Shown here: one piece after another, positions 25,701-37,700 of the stretch
Layout of the letters: the number at the start of each line of letters is the position of its first letter
Numbering within the stretch: position 1 is the stretch's first letter
NCBI RefSeq assembly: GCF_047675955.1
Contig: NC_132912.1
Location: 77,400,382 to 77,464,381 of the forward strand
Length of the DNA stretch: 64,000 nucleotides
Source: Chlorocebus sabaeus
Taxonomy: Eukaryota; Chordata; Mammalia; Primates; Cercopithecidae
Reading direction: 5' to 3'
Notes under the pieces: model-generated
Seen by the model: only the letters and a program-made list of their open reading frames with translations
Databases searched by the model: none
What the model was told of the DNA's origin: nothing
Made by a program: the position numbers and the translations under genes

Positions 25701-28700
25701 GAAAAGTCTGAAGTAAAGAAATATTCAGGCAAACATTATACCATAAAACCAAAATAAGATGCTGGGTTATGACAAAAAGGAGAAATTTGGTTTAAAAAGA
25801 AGGAAACTTTGGAAAGATAATGAAGATATGAAAAATAGGGATAAATGAAATGTTGCTGTTCATATGAAAAATACAGTATGACTTACATTTTAGACATCAC
25901 CTATTTGAGAGTAAAGAGAGTTAAGTACAAGATAATTGAGGAATAACCACCAGACAGTAAGAGAATGGCAATTTTGGCTTCCATTTACTATAAACTTCTC
26001 TGAATAGAGTAGTTATTTGGATATCAGAAGCTAAGAGCAAGTAAGCACATCAGTGGGGTTGCTATAAAACTATTAAGAATTTCATCCTTGTTCTCAGTCA
26101 CTTCAGTAATGTTTCAATTTAATTAATGAAAATGTATGTATACTTGGCATTTTTAAAGTCCTCCTGGTGAAAGGCTTAAGTTGATTTAGGGCATTTCAGC
26201 TTTAGTGATTCCTGATTTAGATTATGTATGAAATAATAGCATTGCTCTGGGCAACATTGGACCCACATTTTTACTCTTGTCATTCATCAAACACTTAAAC
26301 AGTTTTCATTTTGTTAAAGTAAGTGTAAGTGATCTAATTTCTTGAAATAACCTAAAATTAGTACTAGTTATTGCCATTTGCATAACACCTATGAGTTATT
26401 TAAATTAATTCAATAATTAGTGTGTGAAGAATTAACCTGTTTTCCTGTTTTTAATGTAATTCATATTTTATAATACAATATAAACATAATTATAAATTTA
26501 CAACTTTAAAGACTGGACTTACATTTTAATATGTTGGTACCTAATGCTTTTATGTTTTAATATTTCAGGTTGTCATTTAGTAAAAACGGAGTAGTTAGAA
26601 TAGATGGTTTCTCTTCTCCTGACCAATATGATGATGAAGCTATGAGTTTGTGGACACATGAAAATTACGAAGATGATGAACTAGATATAGAGACTTCTAA
26701 ATATATCTTGGATATAATAGGTGATAAGTTCTGTCAATTAGTAACATCTGAAAAAACAGCTTTGTCCTGGGTGAAAAAGGATGGTAAGGAAGTTAAATAT
26801 AACATGAACTGCACAAATTTCGTTTTAAGAATTTCTCTTTGAATTATGTTTAATCTGTGAAAGAAGTCCCTAATCTTATCTAATCTTGTTGATTTTTAAT
26901 TATGATAATGATACCTTTTTACAATATGTATTTAAGGTTACAGATATTTTCCTGTAGAGGGTGAATTGAGTCAATTAACCATTTATGAAATCACAATAGC
27001 ATTTTGCTGTTTCTGCCATTACAACATAAATTAATGTGTTAAACCCACTTTGGATGCAAATTGTGAAATTTCAACATTTGGCTTATAAAGACATAATCTA
27101 CCCCAATTATGCATTGGAATCTCACCTTTACTCCCTGTTTAACTGTTTCCTTTGGCAAATAACCTCTCTGGGTATCAAGCAGGTCTGGAAAATAGGAAAG
27201 ATAACTATGTCGTTAATTTGTTGAGAAAGTTGTGTTAATTATGTTTACTTAAGTACTTAATAGTTCGTAACATAGTAGACGCTCTAAATATTAGCTTCTT
27301 TTCCTTCCCTTCCTTGAAATCACTGGTTTGCCCCTCAGGGGACACTTAGCAATAACTGGAGACATCTTTAGTTGCATAACTGAGGGAGTTAAGGATATGT
27401 TGCCAACATCTAATAGGTAGAGGCTACAGATGCCACTGAACAGTCTGCAATGCACAGAGTAATCCCTCCCAACAAAGAATTATTCAACCTAAAATGTCAA
27501 AAGTACCAGAGTTGAGAAACCCTGCTTACGTGTAAGCCATTTTTATTTTTCATTTATGATCATTTGTGAGTCTTCTAAAGAGAATTACTAATTACTTCAA
27601 GAAGTCTATTGGTCTTCAGTTAATATAGCCTTGAAAGTTCTCGGTTTGCCTTTACATTTTTATTTCTTCTGTATTTCAGCCAAAATTGCCTTGGAAAAGA
27701 GCATGTTTGCCTTTAAAATTTTTGTTTTTTCTGTATTTCAGCCAAAATTGCCTGGAAAAGAGCAGTGAGAGGAGTCCGGGAGATGTGTGATGCATGTGAA
27801 GCAACATTGTTTAACATTCACTGGGTCTGCCAAAAATGTGGATTTGTGGTCTGCTTAGATTGTTACAAGGCAAAGGAAAGGAAGAGTTCTAGAGGTGGGT
27901 ATATAAGTTTACATAAATTGAAGTTTTTATAATATTTTCTCTAGGATCACTCTTCTAGAACATCAGCTGTGTTTTTTTATTCCTATCTTCCTTATTAATG
28001 TATTAAGGAATTTTTTTTTTTTCAGTTTGTTTTTAAGAGAAGTAACCACAGTTTATTAATGGCTGTATTTTCTAGAATTAAATTGCATCTACACCCATCA
28101 GCCTCATGAGTGTATCCATCTTCTCATTTCAGTCAGATAGTTCCTTAATGTAGCCCAAATTTAGGTTAGGCTTTGTTGCTTTAAGATTCCAATGTGTGGG
28201 CCAGGCACTGTGACTCATGCCTATTATCCCTGTGCTTTGGGATTAGGCAGGAGGATCACTTGAGCTCAAGGGTTCAAGGTTACACTGAGCTTTGATTGTG
28301 CCACTGCACTCCACTCTAGGGGACAGAGCAAGACCCTGTCTCTATTGAAAAATTTTTTAAAAGACTGCAATGTGGTAGAAGCCTGAAGTCCTCTAGGACC
28401 TGTGAATTACACAGTCATACTTTATAAGTCACAGTTGAATACTTACTAGTGTAAATGTAAATTGATTTTCCTAAATATTGGTCTTTAGAGTACAAATACA
28501 AATGTTGAGGAATATGCGGCCACCCACCCCATTTATCCCCATTTTTCTGTTTTGTTTGGAGACAGCGTCTCACTTTGTCACCCAGGCTGGAATACTGTGG
28601 TGCAGTCTCAACTCACTGCAGCCTCAAACTCCTGGGCTCAAGCGATCCTCCCACCTCAGCCTCCTGAACAGCTGGAACCACAGGCACACACTACCATACC

Positions 28701-31700
28701 TCACTAATTTTGTTGTATTTTTCATAGAGAGTTTCATCATGTTGCCCAAGCTGACTCCAGTTCTTAGAGAATAAAAAAGAAATCTTTATAATTTGGAAAC
28801 AGCCTTTCAATTATTTCTAATTTCTAGGTAAACAAATGGCACAAAAACAGTGTTCTGTTTATTAATACAGCTAGAGATAATGTAAAGTTTAAAAAAGGAA
28901 GTAGGCCGGGCATGGTGGCTCGTGCCTGTAATCTCAGCACTTTGGGAGGCCAAGGCTGGCTTCCAAAGATTGCTTGAACCCAGGTGTTCAAGACCAGCCT
29001 GGGCAACATGGCAAAACCCTGTCTCTACAAAAAAATACAAAAACTCAGCTGCGCATGGCGGTGTGTGCCTGTAGTCCTAATTACCTGGGATGCTGAGGTG
29101 GGAGGATCACCTGAACCCAGGAGATAGAGGCTGCAGTGAATTGTGATTGCCCCGTTGCACTCCAGCCTGGGTGACGCAGTGATACCCTGTCTCAAAAAGG
29201 AAGTAATTAAATGAATCAAAAGTGTTTTAGAAAGATTATCCAAGGCAATTTTGGAAGTGACTACCTAAAACTGGTATTGAATTTTTTGTTGGGAGTAGAG
29301 TTCTGATGAAATAAGAGAATTAGAACTGTGGAAACGTTAGAAGTATTTAGTATAGATTGTCTGTCTCAAAGTGTAATGAATGTCATTTTCATTTCAGGCA
29401 GCTCTTTTTTCAGAGTAGTATATCAGGTAGATGAACCATGATTTAACCATCAGTATTTTCTACTGATAGGATTACCAAAGTCGCTTATCCTTTCTTACCA
29501 AAGAAACCTGAGCAAATGTGAAAGCATAGCTGAACATGTACAGCTAAGTGTTTCTGGGATATGCAATAAATATGTTAATATGAGTAAAATGTGAAACCAT
29601 AATACATGTATTTTGACATTTTCAATTCTTATAAAACTTGATGACATGATGTGCATTTCAAATTCTTTTTTCCTGGTTTCATATTACTTTTGGTTTTCCT
29701 TTGCCAAATTAAAAAAGTTAATTTACTCTGTTTTGCTGTTTTGTATGTATGTATATATATGTAAGCTACCATAAATTCTTTCTTTGAATAAGATAAAGAG
29801 TATTAAAACTAAATTGATGTATTACTGCTGATTTTCTTTTTCTTCTTTTTTTTTTTTGGGATGTTGTCATTGAGACAGAGTTTCACTCTTGTTGCCCAGG
29901 CTGGAGTGCAGTGGCGCAATCTTGGCCTCCTGGATTCAAGTAATTCTCCTGCCTCAGCCTCCCTGAGTAGCTGGGAATTACAGGCATGGGCCACCATGCC
30001 TAATTTTGTATTGTTAGTAGAGATGGGGTTTTACCAAGTTGGCCAGGCTGGTCTCAAACTCCTGACCTCAGCTGATCCACCCACCTCAGCCTCCCAAAAT
30101 GCTGGGATTACAGGCGTGAGCCACCACACCCAGCCTGCTGATTTTCATAGTAGTATTAATTTTGAAAGTATAGTCTCGTTAGTTACCATATCATTCTTTT
30201 AAGTGTAACTTATGCCTTGGGTTATTGTCCGTATTATCTAAATATCTATTTTACTGTTAAATATTATAATAAAACTGAGATTGAGTAGGTTTAATATATA
30301 GCTTCATGTAGTGGTAATCAACATAAGTGTCTAAAATATAAGCAATATATAAAACATTTGTAAGTTACTATGTAGGTTTTGCAGAGGAAAGTCACAGCTT
30401 TTAAAGGTGACTAGTTTTAGATTGGGTTTGAATTTTATTGAATGTATATTTTTATGACGCAATAGTTCTAGATTTTTTTTTCTTTTTCTTTTTTTTTTTT
30501 TTGAGATGGAGTCTCGCTCTGTCACCCAGGCTGGAGTGCAATGGTGTGATCTCGGCTTGTTGCAACCTCCACCTCCCGGGTTCAAGTGATTCTCCTGCCT
30601 CAGCCTCCCAAGTAGCTGAGACTATAGGCATGCATCACCACACCTGGCTGATTTTTTATTTTTAGTTGAGATGGGGTTTCACCACGTTGGCTAGGCTGAT
30701 CTTGAAGTCCTGACCTCAAATGATTCGCGGCCTTGGCCTCCCAAAATGCTGGGATTACAGGTGTGAACCATTGTGCCTGGCCTGTTTCTCGATTTTTTTT
30801 ATGCTGAGTTTATTGAGCTTTGTGACACTGAAGCTCTTATAGCTACATCGTAAGTAGCTGTGTCACTAAATTTATAGAGAAAGTTCTTGAGATCAAGATA
30901 TCAAATGCTTTTATTCTTTATGTTATGCCCTATGGTATGCCTTAATTGTTTACAACTTCAGGGATGAAAGCTTATTTGAAGTCAGCAATAGCAATTAATA
31001 ATAACTGTATGGTACCAGCTTTTTCACATGTCTCATGTTCCTCTACATGTCTTTGAAGCATAAGAGGAAAATGATTTAACAGTCATCTCAAACTGTGTCA
31101 GTCTGATGATGTACTAGGATCAGGCATAAATTCTGTTTGGCAGAAAAAACAACTAAGAGGAGATTAGCTACAGAAAAGATAGAGGTGACTAATAATAATG
31201 ACTGGAAATTTTTTAAAAGGCTATCATTATATCCATTTTATATCACTGTTTTTATATAATTCAGGAAATGGTGGAACTGTTTTTCCTGACTTGTTTCAGA
31301 ACCAAACATCTAAAGCATATCATTGACATTTTATTTCATTATTTTTATTTTTTTCTTTTTCTCATTGGCTGTGACTCTAGACAATGAGACATTATATAAA
31401 ATCGTTAAGTTCTTTAAACCATCAGTTTATAATTGTGAAACCATGAGTGTGATATACTACAAGGTATATTGTCTTACAGATAAAGAACTATATGCTTGGA
31501 TGAAGTGTGTGAAGGGACAGCCTCATGATCACAAACATTTAATGCCAACCCAAATTATACCTGGTTCTGGTAAGTATACCTTCTTCATGTAATATAACTG
31601 CTCTTGGTTGCTGCAGATTAAGGGAACACTTAAAGGAGTATGTGGAAGTATAACAGGGTGGAGACAGAAGATTTAACTAGTTTTGAATTGTCTTGCTCAG

Positions 31701-34700
31701 TTATTGGAAATCCTCTATGTAATAAAGCTTAGAAGGTAAGTCCAAGCCTCAGTGATGAAGAAAGTTCACCATTAGAAGGAGAAAGCTAGAGTGTAATGAA
31801 AAGGCCTATTGGATTTTTAATGAAAGCTTTTTACAATTTTTGAGCATATCTAATTTTTAGTAGTGATAAAAGAGTAAAGAACATAAATTTGGTTGAATAA
31901 TCAAATCTGTAATAGATAGAAGAGAATGGAGAAAAATGGAAGAAATTTAAAGGGCACAAGAAAACCTCCATTATTCCCAATTATAAAATATTGTAAGAAA
32001 AAAATTTTACAGCATTAACAACTAGTGGTAATCTTTTTATTAACTACCATTTTATTTTGTAGTTTTGACAGATCTTCTAGATGCCATGCACACTCTTAGA
32101 GAAAAATATGGTATTAAATCCCATTGTCATTGTACTAACAAACAGAATTTACAAGTTGGAAATTTTCCTACAGTGAATGGTGTATCTCAAGTGAGTAAAA
32201 CTCTCTGGTTATTCAAATAAAGTCAACTTTGATATTTATTTGAAATTTGATATAGGACTTATGTATGAATTAATGTTTGCTATATTTCTGTGTAAATTTC
32301 TTATATCTATACTACTAATTGAATAATTGAAGAAAGTGTTTAAAGATATAATTGTTCTACCTTTGTAGGTTTTACAGAATGTTCTGAATCACAGTAATAA
32401 AATTTCTCTGTGCATGCCTGAGTCTCAGCAGCAAAATACTCCTCAGAAGTCTGAGAAAAATGGTGGCAGCAGCCCAGAGAGTGATGTAGGCACAGATAAC
32501 AAGTTAACTCCTCCAGAATCCCAGTCACCACTGCACTGGTTAGCAGATCTTGCAGAGCAAAAAGCCAGAGAGGAAAAAAAAGGTAAACATAATTGATTAT
32601 CTAGGTATGTGTGAGAGGAGTATAGTATAACTAACCAACCATGTACCATTGTACAATACAGTACTGTTAATATCAAAGTAAACAATTTACTTTGGTCTTT
32701 TGCTTGAATTATGGGTTAGGTTCAATGTAAAACATTTTGTCTTCGCTTATTAGGAACTAGCCTGTTGTTGTTTTTAGGGTGGGGTTTTTTTTTTTTTTTT
32801 TGAGACTATCACCCAGACTGGAGTGCAGTGGCACAATTGTTGCTCACTGCAGCCTTGACCTCTCAGGCCCAGGTGATCCTCCCAGTTCAGCCTCCCAAAT
32901 AGCTGATAGTAACAGGCGTGTACCACAATGCTTAATTTTCTTTTGGGAGGTGGGGGAGCACAGAGTTTTGCTCTTGTTTCCCAGTCTGGAGTGCAATGGC
33001 ATAATCTCGGCTGGCTGCAACCTCCGCCTCCCAGGTTTAAGTCATTGTCCTGCCTCAGCCTCCCTAGTAGCTGGGATTAAAGGCATGCATCACCACGCCC
33101 AACTCATTTTGTATTTTTAGTAGAGACAGGGCTTCACCTTGTTGGCCAGGCTGGTCTCAAACTCCTGACCTCAGGTAATCCATCTGCCTTGGCCTCCCAA
33201 AGTGCTGGGATTACAGGCGTGAACCACCACGACTGGCCAGTTTTTTTTTTTTTTTTTTTAGTTTTTGTAGACGTGAAGTTTCGCCATGTTGTCCAGACTG
33301 TTCTTGAACTTCTGGGCTCAAGCAGTCTACCTCGTCTTCCCAGAGTGCTGGGATTACAGACGTGAGCCACCATACCCAGCCTTAGCCTTCCTTTAACTAC
33401 ATACCAAAGTTAGTTACAGAATTGTTTGTGGATGAGCATATTGATAAAGCTACCAGAGCACTAGATGTGTAACTTACCTGTATTTTCTTTTTTGTTTGTT
33501 TGTTTGTTTGTTTTTCTGAGATTAAGTCTCACTCTATTGTCTGCGCTGGAGTGCAATGGCATGATCTCAGCTCACTGCAACCTCTGACTCCCAGGTTCCA
33601 GCGATTCTCGTGCCTCAGCCTCCTGAGTAGCTGGGATTACAGGCACGTGCCACAATGCCCAGCTAATTTTTATATTTTTAGTAGAGACGGGGTTTCAGCA
33701 TGTTGGCCAGGTTGGTCTTGAACTCCTGACCTCAAGTGATCCGCCTGCCTCAGCCTTCCAAAGTGCTGGGATTACAGGTGTGAGCCACCATGCCCGGCCA
33801 GCTTACCTGTATTTTCTACCTGTCTTTGCTGTAGTGTTTTTCATTTGTAACAGGTGTAAACATGTCTAAAATATTGAGGTACGCCTTTTTACATTTAGAT
33901 TATTTGAATCCATTTGGCCAGGCTGGTTTCAAACCTCACTCATCCTCAGGTTTGTGTTTAGGTGAATAAATCACTAATGCTTCCTTCAGTTTTTATCTCC
34001 CACTAGAAAATGCTGGGGCCAGTTTTGTCTGTACTTTAGCACCATGCTTAATAGAATGAAAATTTGTAAGGGCTGGGCACAGTGACTCATGCCTGTAATC
34101 CCAGCACTTTGGGAGGCCAAGGTGGGCAGATCATTTGAGGTCAGGAGTTCAAGATCAGCCTGACCAACATGGTGAAACCCCGTCTCTACTAAAAATACAG
34201 AAAAATTAGCTGGGCGTAGTGGCGCATGCCTGTAGTCCCAGTTACTCAGGAAGCTGAGACAGGAGAATCACTTGAACCTGGGAGGCAGAAGTTGCAGTGA
34301 GCCGAGGTCATGCCACTGCACTCAAACCTGGGTGACAGAGGGAGACTCCATCTCAAAACAAAAAACGAAACAAAATCTGTGAAATTTTCTATTTCAGAAA
34401 ACAAAGAACTTACCCTTGAAAAACAAATTAAAGAAGAAAGAGAACAAGACAACTCTGAATCTCCAAATGGCAGAACATCACCTCTTGTGTCCCAGAATAA
34501 TGAACAAGGCTCAACCTTACGAGATTTGCTGACTACAACAGCTGGAAAGCTACGTGTGGGGTCTACAGATGCTGGCATTGCCTTTGCCCCAGTATATTCA
34601 ATGGGAGCCCCAGTGAGTGTGATGCCAGATTTTTGGTTTTAATGTGGGCCTTAAACAGAGATGATTTGGAGACTTGGTTTTTGGCTCTGAACTACCCAAT

Positions 34701-37700
34701 ATGCAGATGAAATCAAATGTACCAAATTGCTAGGCATGTTTCTATTTGCATTATAACTGTACCTTGAAAGCTGGCATTTTCCATCTTTTTCCAAGGTGAA
34801 AGGTGGAGGGGAGGCTCTTCGATTCCAGAAGATCCCTAAGATACCCCTTTAGAATTGGGAAACTAGTTGTCTAGTGAAGGGAAAAACCCACGTGAAAGTG
34901 ATTGTTGAATGTTACTTAAAATAATCAGAAGTCAACTTTTGCTTTAATTATTTACCAGGAAAAAAGAAGAGCAATATAATTTATTTTAAAACTATATGGG
35001 GGCGCCGAGTGCGGTAGCTCACACCTATAATCCTAGCACTTTGGGAGACTGAGGCAGCTGGATCACGAGGTCAGGAGTTCAAGACCAGCCTGGCCAAGAT
35101 GGTGAAACTTTGTCTCTACTAAAAATACAAAAGTTAGCCAGGTGTGGTGGCATGTGTCTGTAATCCCAGCTACTTGGGAGGCTGAGGCAGAGAATTGCTT
35201 AAACCCAGGAGGCTGAGGAGGTTGCAGTGTGCCAAGATCACGCCACTACACTCCAGCCTGGGCGACAGAGCGAGACTCCATCTCCAAAAAAAAAAAGTAT
35301 ATGGGGGCTGGTTGTGGTGGCTCACGCCTGTAATCCTAGCACTTTGGGAGGCTGAGGTAGGCAGATCACCTGAGGTCAGGGGTTAGGGACCAGCCTGGCC
35401 AACAACATGGTGTAACCCCGTCTCTACTAAAAATACAGAAATTAGCCAGGCATGGTGGTGCATGCTTATAATCTCAACTACTTGGGAATCTGAGGCAGGA
35501 AAATCACTTGAACCTGGGAGGTGGAGGTTGTAGTGAGCTGGGGGGGGTCAATCATGCCTGTAATCCTAGCACTTTGGGAGGCTGAGTGGGAGGATTGCTT
35601 GAGGCCAGGAGTTTGAAACCAGCCTGAGCAACATAGCAAGACCCCCATCTCTATTTCTTATAAAATAAAATTTTAAAAATATTTTAAAAATGTATATGAG
35701 GGATGCCACCTACCTGTATTCTCTGTCCCAGGCCTATAACGATGTAAAAGACAGGAAGGCTGTACTTCCAAGTTCTTCAGACCTGGCAGTTCTCACACAA
35801 CCGGATTTCTGGTTTGTATTTTGTCAGGAATATAGGAACTCAAATCTAAGTGCATATATTCTGGAGTGTGGGGATATTGTTTAAAAAAAATAAGTCTGTG
35901 GGAGGAAAATGTATATGATTTCTCTCAAAAACAGGGTTTTTTTGTTTTGTTTTGTTTTTTCCTTAATAGAGTAGCAAAAGTGGACGGACTATGCCTAACA
36001 TTCTTGATGACATAATTGCTTCAGTTGTTGAAAACAAAATTCCACCAAGTAAAACCTCCAAGATAAATGTAAAACCAGAGCTTAAAGAAGAGCCTGAAGA
36101 AAGCATAATATCTGCAGTGGATGAAAATAATAAATTATACAGTGATATACCACATTCTTGGATCTGTGAGAAGCATATTTTATGGCTTAAGGATTATAAG
36201 AATAGCAATAATTGGAAGCTTTTCAAAGAATGTTGGAAACAAGGACAGGTGTGTATTTTAGGCTGACTAAGAACACTCTTGGTAGAACTGAAGCTTATTA
36301 AATAGAATGGTTCCCTCCTTAGGGATAGAAATAGAGGGGGGAAATAGTACTTAACACATTTGGGGGACAATAAGATATGAAAGTACCAAAAAGATTGTCA
36401 GAATGCTTATTTCTCAATTCCTGTTTTTTGGCCAGATTTAATATGAGTTAACAGGGAAGCATTGATTATTTTATGTTAGTTTTTGATCTGTCAGAACAGA
36501 CATGTAATAGCATCTTGAATTTACAAAATGCAGTTCCTTTCTCCTCTTTTTTAGATTGATATTTTAGTCCAGTTAGTAGATCCATGTCTACTATTAAAAT
36601 AGTAATAATTAACAGCATTTTTCATGAACCTATGTAGATGTTCTTGTCTGTAATATTTATACATAGAACATTTACTTACAAATTAGTTCATCAAATCTTG
36701 AATGACAAACTATATTGTTCTTTCTCCTCTAATATAAATGATTTTCTGTTGGACAAAAGTTTTGATAATGTTTGATATACATTTCAGATGGCAGTTTACT
36801 ACATTAATGCAAAAAATATGAACAAATTAAGTATTTGTATGACAGTATTATTCTGTTAAATTTATTTCTTGTTTTCTGGAAAATGTTTACTTTGTTCATT
36901 CAACTGTTACTGAGCATCTAATAAGAGATCCAGTCTCTGTCATAGGCAGTAAGAATATAAAAATGAGTAAGCTATGTAAAAATGAGTAAGAACCATTTTA
37001 GTGCAATGCTTCTTGATCTTTTTAGGTAACTAATCCCTTTCAAAATCTGATGAAAGCGAATCTTTCACCCCAAAAAAAGAAATGCACACTTGCGCGTTGC
37101 ATATACACAAGATTTAGCATGTCTTTTTTGCCTTGTTCTCCTTGAAACCCTGATGACATTACTGGGCTGAAATTTTATTTAATTTGTGTGGGCTTTTGAG
37201 GTAGAAAAGAGTCACACAAATAATTGTTTTCATAATTATGTTAAGTGTTTTAAGAACTTTGTTCAAGGTGCTATGAGAACCCAGAAAAGGAAATGTCAAA
37301 GCTAGGATACTAGTTCAAAAAGGTAGTCTAAATTGATTCCTTAGAGGTTAAGTGAAGTTTTTTGCTAGATGGACAAGAGGCTGGACATACACAAGAACAG
37401 GTGTTCAGGGAACTCTCTGAGTAGGTGTGATTATCTGCAACATAGATGATGGTTCATGGGGGAGAGTGGTGTAAGGAGATGGCTAGAGGAATGATGAAAT
37501 GCCCTTCTATATCATACTAAAGAGTTTTAACATTATACTGTAGGTGCTAGTTTTAATTGTGGAATCTGTATAATCAAATTGTCATTTTATAGTAACTGAC
37601 AGCAAGACAGATTAGAAGTTGAGTTAGAAGAGAATAATACCATTGGCAAGGAGTCTAATCAGAAAGCTTTACAGGCCTGGTGCTGTGGCTCATGTCTATA

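Larger units (their letters stand above)
27895..31479 (+). other. JMJD1C intron 13
   Basis: Five Alu-type insertions between 28198 and 30782 and a second good acceptor at 31380 in front of a stop-free 99-nt segment contiguous with exon 14. 29200-29840 and 30785-31320 show nothing recognisable. Confidence 0.85.
32583..34397 (+). other. JMJD1C intron 16
   Basis: Mostly Alu: a nested pair (32786-33382), one more antisense copy, and a sense copy whose tail ends about 25 nt from exon 17. Little unique sequence remains outside 33385-33490 and 33802-34070. Confidence 0.88.
34613..35969 (+). other. JMJD1C intron 17
   Basis: Half of it is three head-to-tail Alu pieces (35001-35690). 34620-35000 and 35700-35965 show nothing recognisable. 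The acceptor is preceded by a (ttttg)n tract. Confidence 0.86.
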
